Numbered from the stretch's first letter, positions 1-9,823 are shown. The stretch: DNA of 64,000 nt from Sycon ciliatum (GCF_964019385.1 NC_088654.1:15344863-15408862); one strand, 5' to 3'. Numbers and translations are program-made. The notes: generated by a model not told the origin, from the sequence alone.

Positions 1-885
1 GAAAATGTGCCCTTGCAAGGAAAGATTTTTTGTTGCATGCTGTCATTTGTTGGCAGCACTGTATTTGAATGTGAGCAGACCGTGCGCAACTTGTCGTATT
101 ATGGAAACACCCGAAAGTGTGCAGAATTTTGCCCCAAGTCCAAAAAAGTCCAAAAAATCACGTCAAAAAACCACGTATTGGGCTGCACGGCGGCGGGCGA
201 AGCCCGCAATCTACAAAAGCCCGCCGCCGTGCAGCAGGACTTTTGCCAGCACCCTCGTGACGTTGCAGATATGTGGCTTTTGTAGATTGTAGTTGACGTT
301 GATTTAGTGACTTTGGCAAGTTTGAGTCGTGTCAAGAAGTCAGGTAGGATTCAGTACTAGGCAGTAGCGAAACGTGAGTGGCAGTCTTTGCCGGTTTCTG
401 AGGGTATCCTGGATTTGGTGTGCAGCGCTGTGGAAATGGCTTGCTGTGGAGGTCCCAGCACTGGATGTTGTATCAAAGGTACGACCTCGTAGCACGTGCT
501 AAACCTAAAAGAATTCAAATATTGACTTGGGTCTGTGGGAGTCCGTGAGAGAACGCCCACTCGTTCCGTTGTGACAGATTCCAGGGCCACGTTGAGGGGC
601 CCTACCCCACCACCCATGGCTGCTTCTGGACTTGTTTTAGGTTTGGGTCCCGCGCACGGACAGAATGGGCACGAAAATGTGAAAAAATTGTAAATGCATT
701 TGTTTGGCTCCTGGGTGGCTCGCACACCGTGGCACTATGCCGGAAATTTGAGTTTTTCCGGCCTGGAAAGCCTGTCAGTGAGGCGCAAGAACTTGTAAAT
801 CATGTCCTGAGGGCCAGCATAGTGGCAGGAGTTTGTGGTCAAAATTTCACTCAAATCCACTGAGAAACATGGGTAGGCTGCCCCC
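1..885 (-). mobile_element. 5'-truncated copy of a large TTAA-flanked DNA element
   Basis: Reads as the reverse complement of 36955-37857 and is cut off by the window start. Its outer end is CCCCC followed by TTAA at 886-889, matching the end of the intact copy. About 45 bp of the subterminal region is missing here relative to that copy. The internal palindrome around 183-232 carries a short insertion. A 122-codon reading frame on the minus strand (357-725) is kept open in both copies. Confidence 0.85.
357..725 (-). CDS. open reading frame shared by both copies of the TTAA element, function unknown
   Basis: I do not recognise this protein. It encodes 122 residues, begins at a leucine-type codon rather than ATG in this copy, and has the same frame and nearly the same residues as 37152-37520 in the intact copy (about five replacements, no stops). 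Visible features are a Cys/Phe-rich start, a Gly-Pro rich middle, and a C-terminal half with HPVLGPPQQAIS. It could be a remnant exon of the element's transposase or a non-coding stretch that happens to be open. I infer that it belongs to the element and not to the host. Confidence 0.3.
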   Translation of the reverse strand: MRATQEPNKCIYNFFTFSCPFCPCAGPKPKTSPEAAMGGGVGPLNVALESVTTERVGVLSRTPTDPSQYLNSFRFSTCYEVVPLIQHPVLGPPQQAISTALHTKSRIPSETGKDCHSRFATA

Positions 886-889
886 TTAA

Positions 890-1263
890 ATTGAAATATT
901 GGAAGATTTGGTAGATTTTCGGCGATTCTCAAAGGAACTCTCCAAAATTGGCGATAAGCTTAGCGATTTTTGGATAAGTTTTCGGCGAATTTTTCGGCCA
1001 GCCGATTTGGGGATTTTACTGGTAGCGATCTTCCTAATGGACACTCGTAATGTTTGTTTGGGAGGAGGTCAAAGGACACGGGGCACACGACCTCAACGCG
1101 CTAGTACTGGGAGTAGAGAGCTGGAGCGGTCAGGCTTGCAGCAACATCATTCACTCGTAAACGCACTTTGCAACATGGTAGATTTTAGACGATTCTCAAA
1201 GGAACCCTCCAAAATCGGCGAAAAGCTTAGCAGTTTTTCGATAAATTTATAGTAAAGAAAAAT
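890..1263. other. AT-rich repeat debris left of the foldback MITE
   Basis: No gene is visible. Segments around 956-1015 (CGAATTTTTCGGCC and GCCGATTTGGGGA) recur at 1576-1634, so the foldback element at 1264-1523 sits between two diverged copies of one repeat. Confidence 0.5.
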
Positions 1264-1523
1264 GGACCAAGACACTACAAGTCACGCTATAATATCCACT
1301 AACACCACCAGATACTAAACAATCGGCTCGTGCGATAACATTGCATGACACTGACGGACTGTACTGACGTTCTATTACCAACTAGTAACTGGCTAATGGC
1401 TCTAGTTAGGTGTAGAACGTCAGTACCATTGGTAAGTGTCGTGCAATGCTATCGCAGGAGCTGATTGTAAAGTAACTGGTGGTGTTAGTGGACATTATAG
1501 CGTAACTTGTAGTTTCTTGGTCC
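1264..1523. mobile_element. foldback MITE of about 260 bp
   Basis: The two halves are imperfect reverse complements along nearly the whole length, from GGACCAAGACACTACAAG at the left to CTTGTAGTTTCTTGGTCC at the right. It lies between two copies of ATAAATTTAT, a possible 9-10 bp target duplication, although that motif is itself palindromic. Long target duplications would fit Mutator-like elements, but assignment is uncertain. Confidence 0.85.
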
Positions 1524-1784
1524 TTTTTTTCCTATAAATTTATCCTTGGTTCTCCATCCGATTCCGAGTCCAATTTTTCGATATAAAGTCTCGTTTTCGA
1601 CGAATTTTTCGGCCGGCCGATTTGGGGAAAGCCTATTTCAGGAAGTGACAGAGCAAGTGCAGCAAAGTCGCAGATAGGAGTTACCATGTTTGCAGGTACA
1701 CGAGGTGCAAAAGCGCTTCATGCGTGTTTGGATATTTGGATGGATGTTGCGTGTGTGGATGCAGAACGAGAGCAGAATTTGAGG

Positions 1785-1880
1785 AGTTTCCCCGCCATAA
1801 CGTTTGTATGACTACCAATTTCACTGCTTTTCGAGCAGAATCTGCTAATTTTGGAGCATTACCCCATTATAATTTACCCG
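1785..1880 (-). repeat. decayed fragment of the TAGGC hAT MITE family
   Basis: Contains CTGCTTTTCGAGCAGAATC and GAGGAGTTTCCCCGCCATAA, diverged from the internal sequence of the MITEs at 24113 and 31906. The ends are lost. Confidence 0.6.
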
Positions 1881-2242
1881 TATTTGCCAGTGGAATGTAT
1901 CTGAACTTATCAGCACCATTGGTCTCACCTTTTTCATGCAGACCTCAAACGACACTGCTGCTGGCCACCTGTTAAAACTCTCACCACAGCTGATGCCGAA
2001 ACTTGGTAATGTAATAACAGGAAGGTGCTCAATAGTTCATTCCAGCGCCAACAGCTTCGCGATTGCACAAGAAGCTCTGACGCACAGACAGCGTTTCTTC
2101 TCCGTTCTTGTTTCTTAGCCAAGGATTTAGCTTTTAGCACTATGCAGTGAGTGTAGTGCAAGGTCATAAGTGTCAGTGTCCGAATTTCTAATAAAGATGG
2201 TGAACACTGCAAGACAAGAGGAACCTGAAAAATATATCAACT

Positions 2243-2626
2243 GAGCACTCTGGCAAGGTTCGTTCAGCCCTGGTTTAAATCTGGCTTTGGACAATTTATT
2301 ATTCATTGCTATCAGGTTCGGCCTCATTTTCTCTGTGCTGCGCTGATGAATACCCAGTTCTGTCCTCACATTGGGTATTTCACTCCTGCTCTTGTAGCAG
2401 TTTAGCACTCTCATGTGTGGGGTAGTGCCTTTGCTGTTTGCGTTATGCAGAGCTCACTGACTTGTCAGTTTGAGCACTCTGGCAAGGTACGTTCGGGCCT
2501 GGTTTAAATCTGTCCTTGGAAAATTTATGTTTCATTGCTATCGGGTTCGGCGACTTCGGCCTCAATTTCTCTGTGCTGCGCTGATGAGTCCACAAAGGAC
2601 CAAACAGTTCTGTCTGCAGATTGAGA
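2243..2626 (+). repeat. tandem pair of about 229-bp units, each ending in a hammerhead-ribozyme region
   Basis: Unit 1 starts at 2243 and unit 2 at 2472, both with GAGCACTCTGGCAAGG. Both run into CTGTGCTGCGCTGATGA. Unit 2 keeps a nearly complete hammerhead fold. In unit 1 the stem II and GAAA portion is replaced by a short stretch. Tandem units ending in a hammerhead are known from Penelope-like elements and retrozyme-type repeats, and this arrangement fits, but the family is not proven. Confidence 0.75.
2561..2625 (+). ncRNA. type I hammerhead ribozyme-like motif, one core base changed
   Basis: The core CUGAUGAG is at 2581-2588. Stem II is UCC-loop-GGA. The expected CGAAAC reads CCAAAC (G12 to C). 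Stem III is CAG-UU-CUG, followed by the GUC cleavage triplet at 2612-2614. Stem I pairs CUGCG with UGCAG next to the core and, beyond an internal loop, CUCAAU (2561-2566) with AUUGAG. The G12 change should abolish or strongly reduce cleavage, so this is probably a dead copy. Its 3' half recurs at 17889-17927 and 41751-41787. Confidence 0.75.
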
Positions 2627-2647
2627 ATATGGCAGCCTTGCCCTCTC

Positions 2648-3100
2648 CAACACCACACAGCAACAGCGGGACACACTGGAGAGAATTCAACGCCGTGCTA
2701 TACGCATCTGCCTTCGGATTCCCCTCTTTGCACCAGTTCACCACAGTTCCCTCTTCCATCACGAAAAACGTCCCATCCTTAGCTCACGACTCCTTGTTAA
2801 ACAAGGCCTACTAGCATGGGACATCCTACACCAAACCGCCCCACCACACCTGCAACAACCATATCTTGCACCACAACGTCAACAGCAACCATACACCCTT
2901 CGGCAGACAAGGACCTTCTCCATCGGACACGCACACACAAGCAGGCACCGAGATTCCCCCATCAACAATGCCCTCACCCTCTACAACTCACTCCTTATCG
3001 ACATCACAACCCAACATAGTAGAAATGCTTTTCGAAACAATGTATCCAGTCTTCTTTTGAGCAGTACCTGTTCCTGCTCCGCGCACCCCCCCCCCCCCCC
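2648..3100 (+). pseudogene. C-terminal tail of a non-LTR retrotransposon reverse transcriptase
   Basis: One frame is open from about 2660 to the C-run at 3088. It shows the typical end of CR1/L2/Jockey-type ORF2 proteins: LERIQRRAIRI, then a block with HHSSLFHHEKRPILSSRLL, then DSPINNALTLYNSL and a hydrophobic finish (NAFRNNVSSLLL). The catalytic domain is absent, so this is a 5'-truncated copy. It begins about 35 bases after the hammerhead at 2561-2625. There is no host function. Confidence 0.75.
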
Positions 3101-3105
3101 CCCTG
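3087..3105 (+). repeat. poly-C tract
   Basis: A run of about 17 C bases ends the recognisable retroelement tail. Confidence 0.9.
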
Positions 3106-3998
3106 GTTTCTGATATCGATCTCGAACGTGTATTTAACTATCTTGATCACCCCTGCTATTGACCCCGCTTGTTTTTCATGATCCAGTGCTTCTTGCTTCC
3201 GTGGCCGTCCGCCATTGCGGTGGATATGTTAGATACGATTCGGCACGACCTGAAGGCAGCAGATGTGTCCGTGGAGAGCGCTCTCCAAGCTGCAGGAGAT
3301 AGACTATTACTTGGCTTGACACTGTTCACAGATGCGTCGACTCTGCTCCTGTCTAACAGGTTCTGGGAAGATGCGAGCTGTGATTAATATTATATTTTTA
3401 TTATTGCTTCTTGCCAGGGAGTCGTAAAAGCCCGGGAGCGGACACGGTATGCGCACACGCGGGCGATGTTTGTCTCGGCCAGAAAGTGAACCACGCTAGG
3501 CCGAATCTGCTGGATCCAGGGCGCTGTGCTGGTCTTGAGCGCAAAGGGATCTAGGGAGTCGTAAAATACAAAATACATTTCACAACTCCTGGTTGAGCCT
3601 ATCCGAAACTGGTGGTGAAGGAAGCATAAACATGTGTGTCTGTCTGTCTGTCAGAGGTGGGGAGTTGAGTGAGTGTGTGGGGAGGGGGGGGGGCGTGTGT
3701 ATGTGCACATGTGCTTGAACTTTTGTGTGCGTGTGTGTGTGTGTGCATGCGCGTTTTGTACACACTTCTGTTATGAAGTACAAATGATAGAGTTTACCTT
3801 TTGAAACACTCGCCGAGACTTCGGTTAGACTCGCAGAGAACTTTTTCTGGCCGATCTGGAGGCTCAGCCGCTCAGCATTCCGTTTCCTAAAGGCATCGTG
3901 TATTCGAGAAGAAAAGTATTTAAATTATCAAGATAACCTATTAATGAAAAAATTGGAGGCGTATCCAATTTCGAAAGAAAATGTGACAGCACCGAGTC
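3106..3998. other. no gene seen; retroelement tail and short microsatellites
   Basis: 3405-3436 shares GGGCTTTTACGACTCCC with 13011-13030 in opposite orientation, suggesting a shared retroelement 3' end. 3640-3760 has GT- and G-rich simple sequence. No supported coding region. Confidence 0.5.
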
Positions 3999-4202
3999 TA
4001 GGGACCGGCGGATTCTGCTCGAAAAGGTGGCAGATTCTGCTCGAAAAGCAGTAAAATTGGCAGAACCATACCAACATTATGGCGGGCAATTCCTCGAATT
4101 CTGCTCCATTTCTTTATCCACATACCAAACATGCATAAAACTTACCAGAAAAAGTACCGAATTCTGCCAATTTTTCTGCCGGCAGAATCCGCTGGACCCT
4201 GG
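3999..4202 (+). mobile_element. hAT-type MITE, TAGGC/CAGGG family
   Basis: The ends are TAGGGACCGGCGGATTCTGC and, reversed, CCAGGGTCCAGCGGATTCTG. The interior with CTCGAAAAGCAG and GAATTCTGCTCCATTTCTTT is shared with the MITEs at 24113-24321 and 31906-32079. Possible 8-bp duplication GCACCGAG/GCACCGAC, imperfect and slightly offset at the left. Confidence 0.7.
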
Positions 4203-4794
4203 CACCGACGCAATCCACACAGTCAAGTAAGCCAATTTGGTAAATGGAAGTTTCCGGAGGAGGAAGGAGGAAACTGTAGTTATCACCAACCCTCACCGCG
4301 CCCAGCTCACGCCGCTACGGCGTGCGACCTGAGCTGGGCGCCCTGCCCAGTATGGAACTGTCCTCAAGCCAGTCACGTATTTGGCAGCCCAGTGAGCTGT
4401 CTACCGGATCGCAGCGTTTAGAAGTGCCAAATGCGGCAGGGCCAGTCTCAGGCTGGTCGCGTAGGCGGCAGGCCGGCGGGCGACCGGCAAGGCTGCATTC
4501 GCATTTGGATCACCGAAGTGATACAGGTGCTTCGACGGCACTCCGTGGCGCATCAAGGAGGCATCTGGGGCCCAGGCAGCCCGCCCGTAAGGCGCCGGTC
4601 ACACATGCAGGCGGCGACACCGCTTTTGCGGCTGCCTCCAACACGCTGGCAGTGGGCGCTTTTGCGGCTCTTTTCTGCCGGCGGTCACACATGCAAAGGC
4701 TTTGGTACGCACGCAGCTTCACGGGTCTCCACAGGTGTCGTAAAACTTTTCTCTGAAAAAGACTGTAGCCTCAAAATTCCTTTCCTGCGCTGGT

Positions 4795-4896
4795 ATGGAT
4801 CGCAGAAACGCCCAGAATCGCCGACTACGTCGTGACCAGCGACTGCGGAGAGCTATGGAGATTGCCCAAGAGTTCATAACCCCCAGGGGGTTATGA
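4795..4896 (+). pseudogene. possible start of a Harbinger transposase, truncated after 33 codons
   Basis: The peptide begins MDRRNAQNRRLRR and continues with DQRLRRAMEIAQEFI. It is strongly basic, as seen at the start of many invertebrate Harbinger nucleases, then ends at a stop inside the palindrome at 4869-4907. The nuclease domain is missing. Identification rests on its position inside a Harbinger element and on composition. Confidence 0.4.
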
Positions 4897-4907
4897 ACTC
4901 TTGGATT
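4869..4907. repeat. perfect 19-bp inverted repeat with a one-base spacer
   Basis: CCAAGAGTTCATAACCCCC is followed by one A and then its exact reverse complement. It lies at the centre of the Harbinger element, where the two oppositely oriented coding remnants meet, and may mark the internal deletion junction. Confidence 0.9.
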
Positions 4908-4910
4908 GCC

Positions 4911-5060
4911 TCAATATTCATGTTGTTCAATTTCTCTTCGTTTGAATCTTGCGGAAGCTCCTTGAGCATCGGTGGACGCCTGAGTCGAGTCCCATGTCGG
5001 ATGGTTGACCTCGAAATAGAGGGAGAGGAGCAGTTGCTCTTGGTCAGCAGTCCACTTCAT
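4911..5060 (-). pseudogene. Myb/SANT-like fragment of the second Harbinger protein
   Basis: The 49-residue frame begins MKWTADQEQLLLSLYFEV and has NHPTW further on. W-T-x-x-Q-E-x-x-L-L is the start of a Myb/SANT (MADF-like) DNA-binding helix as found in the accessory protein of Harbinger elements. The later helices are missing or degenerate. Autonomous Harbingers encode transposase and Myb-like protein in separate genes, so finding both remnants here supports the classification. Confidence 0.5.
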
Positions 5061-5939
5061 GACGGGAGATGAAAAACTAATTTTTCCAAGATCCAAGAGA
5101 TCCAACAACGACAACGCCGCAAAAGTTGCACTACCGCTTTTGTGTTTCGCCACCAATTTTTTGGTTGTGGCGCTTTTGAGATTGCCGCCGTGGCGCCAGT
5201 GGCGCCAGGCGCAGTATCCATGGTGATCCGGGGATATCCCAACTTTTGTGGTGCAGCTTTGGTGGTGTCGCAAAAGCGCCATGCATGTGTGACCGGCGCC
5301 TAAGCGCACCACCGTATCAGGTATGCGCAGGTGGAGCAGCAGAGCAAGATGTGTGCCGGACACTCACCATCATCCGGTCGACTGCATGGTTGTGCGACTT
5401 TACACAGCCGTCACTCATTACTTGCTATTGGCAGTATTGCTTGCAGAAGGCCAGAATTTTTTTTGCTCTCGTTTGCTCTAAAGCTAGTTGGTTTACATGG
5501 TTTATACCCGTACCTGAGCATGGATCCTACTCAGCAGCGGATCGCTGGTATTCCTCGTTTGAGACCGCGGCGACGGCAGCGTCGGCCCTGACCAACAAGC
5601 CTCGGGCGATGAGCATGCCGGCCGAAAATGCAGGCATGGACACTGTCGTGTGTGACCAGTTTAGTTGAGTTCCTTGGAGGCGCTATGATGCCGGCCGGCG
5701 CATGTGGTGCGCACGGGAGACGATTAGGACAATGCGGCGTGCGGAATACTTCGAGCTGGCCACAATGCTTCCTTCCTGTCCTGCCCACACGCAGCCAGCA
5801 GCCAAACGTGTTAGAATCGATCAATCCGATGGCAATCACTGAGTGGAATTGTCATTGGCGGCTCCTCTTCTGGCAAGAGAAAAACTGAATCTCTAATCTA
5901 CTGGGTCGAGGCCTGGCAGACTTTCAGAACCATCGCGCC

Positions 5940-6206
5940 TTGCAACACGAGCTTACGCCCTCTGGGGCCCTAAGTAGTCCGACAAGAAATTCATACTGCA
6001 CAGCGACAAAAAGGCAGTTGGAGCAGTCTGAAATCCGGGACTTGCCGAAATCCAACCGTGACGGAACTAGCCCACTTCAGCCCCCGCATGGTAGCAGAAC
6101 ACAAGGCTTTATCTCGCTGACTACCCATATTACGGTCACGGACAACTCCGCTGCGGACGCTCTTTCACGCGGACGATTAGTCCATTTCCTCTCATTGGCT
6201 CCCTAA
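5940..6206 (+). pseudogene. RNase H-like C-terminal tail of a DIRS-like reverse transcriptase
   Basis: The frame ends in HITVTDNSAADALSRGRLVH followed by FLSLAP. Asn-x-x-Ala-Asp-Ala-Leu-Ser-Arg followed by a Phe and a Pro is the hallmark end of the RNase H domain in DIRS/Ngaro and Ty3-like polyproteins. The upstream half of this frame is not convincing, and a stop falls right after the motif, so the copy is damaged or frameshifted. The assembly gap begins 94 bases later. Confidence 0.5.
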
Positions 6207-6300
6207 TCCAGCTGATGGACTCGGCTTAGTCCCGAACTCATGCTATGCGGGAGCAACTAATCATGGCAGCAAACCGGCTGAACTTCTTCTCAACCAATGC

Positions 6301-6500
6301 NNNNNNNNNNNNNNNNNNNNNNNNNNNNNNNNNNNNNNNNNNNNNNNNNNNNNNNNNNNNNNNNNNNNNNNNNNNNNNNNNNNNNNNNNNNNNNNNNNNN
6401 NNNNNNNNNNNNNNNNNNNNNNNNNNNNNNNNNNNNNNNNNNNNNNNNNNNNNNNNNNNNNNNNNNNNNNNNNNNNNNNNNNNNNNNNNNNNNNNNNNNN
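6301..6500. other. assembly gap (200 N)
   Basis: Exactly 200 N; the true length is unknown. It lies inside the Ngaro-like element and next to minisatellite DNA, so collapsed or missing coding sequence is possible here. Confidence 1.
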
Positions 6501-6959
6501 TTGCTGTTTTGGGGCTTGGTTTGGACATGGCAAGCTGTTATCTTTTTCCTTGCGGCTGTCGTCGCTGTTGCCATTGTTGTTTAGATACCACGGCGAGCCA
6601 GCAGTACGTGCCGGTGTTGGCGGGCTGGCGACCTTGTTTTACTTTCAGTAATTAACACTTTACCCGAGGTGCGACGGATTAATCCGTCACGACCGCGCAG
6701 GGCATATTGCAGACACGCGTATGTGCGTTACACACACACACTCACACATTATGCGCACCCGGCGGGCAGGGCGATTGGCCCATGCTGCTTATTCAGTTGT
6801 ACTAGCGGAGGCAGGGGCGATTCCCCTACGTAATCGCCCATACGGCGGAATACCCGGCGGCCTGATACGGCGGCGTTGCGAGCAAATGCAGGGGTGGTTC
6901 CCTTTTGAGCTCTGTTTGTGGCGGCGGCAGAGGCAGGGGCAGCGCCCCTAGCCCATGCG

Positions 6960-7145
6960 GCGGTTGACCCGGCGGCCCGACATGGCAGTTGACCCAGCGG
7001 TCCGATATGGCAACTGACCCGGCGGTCTGATATGGCGGCTGACCCAGCGGTCTGATATGGCGGCGGCGGCTGACCCAGCGGTCTGATATGGCGGGTGACC
7101 CAGCGGTCTGATATGGCGGCTGACCCGGCGGTCTGATACGGCGGC
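6960..7145 (+). repeat. 24-27 bp minisatellite
   Basis: About eight units built on GACCCAGCGGTCTGATATGG and variants (CCGGCGG) follow each other. It adjoins the larger minisatellite that begins at about 7150. Confidence 0.85.
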
Positions 7146-7149
7146 TATG

Positions 7150-8560
7150 CGAGCAAATGCAGGGGCAGCGCCCCTTTGCGCGTGTTGTTTGCGGCGGCAT
7201 TGGTCAAGGCAGGGGCAGCGCGCCTCGCCTGGGTGGCGTTATGCCCGGCGCTGCGGCTATGTTTGCAAAACGCAGGGGCCGCTCCCCTTTGAGCTTTGTA
7301 TGTTCACAGCTATGTTTGCAAGATTCAGGGGCAGCTCCCCTTGGGGCCTGGTACAGTTATGTTTGCAAAAAGCAGGGGCAACTCCCCTCCGAGCCTTGTA
7401 TGTAATCATTTACAGCGATGCTTGCAGAAAGCAGGGGCAGCTCCCCTTAGTGCGTGGTATGTTTACAGCTATGTTTGCGAGGAAGAAACAAAAAAAAAGG
7501 GCTTGGAGCTGGGTATGTTTACGGCCACGTTTGCAAAATGCAGGGGTAGCTCTCCTTGGAGCTTTAGCTAGTTGACAGCTACGCGACAAAATGCAGGGAC
7601 AGCTCCCCTTGGAGCTTTGGATGTTTACAGCTATGTTTGCAAAATGCAGGGGCAGCTCCCCTGGGAGCTTTTAAAACTAGGTTACAGCTGTGTGGACAAA
7701 ATGCAGGGGCAGCACTCCTTGAAACTTTGGATGTTTACCACTATGTTGGCTAAATGCAGGGGCAGTTCCCCTTGGGGCTTGGATGTTTACAGCCAGGTTT
7801 GCAAAATGCAGGGGTAGCTCCCCTCAGAGCGTTGTAGGTTTACAGCTAGGTTTGCCAAATGCAGGGGCAGCTCCCCTTGGAACTTTGGATGTTTACAGCT
7901 ATATTTGCAAATACAGGGGCAGCTCCCCTTGGAGCCTTCTAGTTCTACGTTTACAACTATGTTTGCAAAATGCAGGGGCAGCTCCCCTTTGAGCTTCGTA
8001 GGTTTACTGCTAGGTTTGCAAAACGCAGGGGTAGCTCCCCTTTGGAGCTTTGGATGTTTACAGCTATGCTTGCAAACTGCAGGGGCAGCTCCCCTGGGAG
8101 CTTTTGAAGTTGGATGTTTACAGGTGTGGTCGCAAAATGCAAGGGCAGCTCCCCTGGGAGCTTTGGAGGTTTACAGCTATGTTTGCAAATGCAGGGTCAG
8201 CCCCCCCCTTGGAGCCTTGGATGCTTACAACTATGTGTGCAAAATGCAGGGACAGCTTCCCTTTGAGCTTTGTTGGTTTACAGCTAGGTTTGCAAAACGC
8301 AGGGGTAGCTCCCCTGAGCTTTGGATGTGTATAGCTATGCTTGCAAAATGCAGGGGCAGCTCCCCTTGGAGCCTTGGAAGTTTACAGCTATGTTTGCAAA
8401 ATGCAGGGGCAGCTCCCCTGGGAGCATTGGATGTGTACAGCTATGTTTGCAAAATGCAGGGGCATTTCCCCTTGGAGCTTTGTATATTTACAGCTAGGCT
8501 TGCAAAATGCAGGGGCAGCTCTCCCTCGGAGCGTGGTTTGTTTGCAGCTGAGATGGAGAG
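7150..8560 (+). repeat. long minisatellite with 50-60 bp units, about 25 units
   Basis: Each unit contains a quasi-palindrome close to AGGGGCAGCTCCCCT followed by TGGAGCTTTGGATG and TTTACAGCTATGTTTGC. I count about 25 recognisable units, spaced 46-60 bases with local length changes. Reading frames through it are by-products of the repeat. Confidence 0.95.
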
Positions 8561-8814
8561 TGCAACCGAAGATCTCCTTTCGAGCTTGCTTGTTCGCATT
8601 TGCTTGTTAGCACCGTAGCTCGGGCACCCAGCAGGTCCTGACTGGCCCTTAGCGCATACTCCCGGCCACATTTATTGCCTGTTGCAGGATAGGGGCCTCA
8701 CCCCATATTTTTTTGGACGATCGGCGGGCGGGAAGCCGTCATCGACCTATTAAAGAGGCAAAATACAAGAATAACTGAGAAACTAATAACTGTATACAAC
8801 GCGCCAACCCTTTG

Positions 8815-9720
8815 GCTCTGTTGTCGACTCTGCGGGGCACCCAGGCATCCCCCTCGTGCGAACACCACCCGTGGAAGCGGAAAAGTTGTGACGGCGTATT
8901 CAGTAGTGCCCAGCACCAGCAGGACCTACCAATCAGGGGAAAGCCTAGCAGTCCTTCATGGCAATTCCCTTGGTAGACCCCCTCAAGCTAACACAGGATC
9001 TGGCCACCAGGAAGGGGCCTGGACGGCAGCTCTAGGTCACCGGAAGGTGGTCAGGGTTGACCCGCAAGAGATGCATGTGCGGTGGAGCCTTTGACTAAGC
9101 GGCCACCCCTTGGGGCCAGAGAAAGCGGTCTTGAGGGGCAGGTGGTCCTTAGTTGGAGGCTTGCACCGCAAACTATGAATGTGAGACCGTCCGTGCCCGG
9201 CGAAGGTGTCCATAGTACCAGGCGGGTAGCTAGTCACACTGGTATCCAACACGACAGCCCTTCGGCTGTTGTCTGCCCGGCTTGGGGCTCCCAGGTATCC
9301 CCCCCGTGCGAACACTACCCGCGGAAGCTGACAAGTCGTCAGCGTATTCAGTAGTGCCCAGCACCAGCAGGAGCTACCAACCAGGGGAAAGCCTAGCAGT
9401 CCTTCATGGCAATGCCCTTGGTAGACGCCCTCAAGCTGACACAGGATCTGGCGGCCAGGAAGGTGCCCGGACGGCAGCTCCAGGCCGCCGGAAGGTGGTC
9501 AGGGTTGACCCGCAAGAGATACATGTGCGGTTGAGCCTGTGGCGAACGACCACCCCTTTAAGCCAGAGAAAGCGGTCCTTAGTGGCAGGTGGTCCTTGGC
9601 TGCAGGCTTGCACCGCACAACCATTATGAATGTGAGACCGTCCGTGCCCGGCGAAGTGGTCGGTAGTACCAGACTGGTCGCTGGTCACGGTGGTCTTTAG
9701 CTACTGGTTTCACTGTATAC
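8815..9720 (+). repeat. two tandem copies of a unit of about 448 bp
   Basis: CGTATTCAGTAGTGCCCAGC occurs at 8895 and 9343, and the following about 350 bp match closely in both units, including AGAAAGCGGTC and GTGGTCCTTAG. The right end (GGTTTCACTGTA) resembles the ends of the TA-flanked MITEs at 27438 and 38244, so the unit may have grown from such an element. Confidence 0.85.
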
Positions 9721-9823
9721 CGAATCAGGCATGCCATCACAGGTCTACAGCGAACAGCACAGAGATCGACGGGACCAAGAATAGGGGATAGCGTGCGGCG
9801 AGGCCACCCCCATTATTTTTGGG

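Larger units (their letters stand above)
4591..5300 (+). mobile_element. PIF/Harbinger-type element with TAA target duplication
   Basis: Perfect terminal inverted repeats GGCGCCGGTCACACATGCA at both ends are flanked by TAA at 4588-4590 and 5301-5303. TWA target duplications are diagnostic of PIF/Harbinger elements. The homologous repeat at 10343-10345 carries a single TAA and no insert, so this is an insertion with a known empty site. Inside are short remnants: a basic N-terminal peptide at 4795 on the plus strand and a Myb/SANT-like piece on the minus strand. It is non-autonomous. Confidence 0.92.
4244..5465 (+). repeat. A1 repeat of the Ngaro-like element, interrupted by a Harbinger MITE
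   Basis: From ATGGAAGTTTCCGGAGG to the poly-T after GAAGGCCAGAA it matches 9999-10495 almost base for base. The exceptions are the 710-bp insertion at 4591-5300 and a duplicated TTGGCAGTATTGC near 5428. Confidence 0.85.

Noticed and set aside
2332..2390. Complete hammerhead in tandem unit 1
   Set aside because: CTGATGA is present but stem II and GAAA are replaced; only the CAGTTCTGTC part survives.
4131..4835. Frames of 134-144 codons starting in the Ngaro A1 repeat
   Set aside because: They cross the Harbinger insertion boundary at 4591, and the matching frame in A2 diverges there.
7905..8618. 237-codon frame with repeated AGAAPLGAL words
   Set aside because: It follows the minisatellite; several frames are open at once and unit length changes shift the phase.
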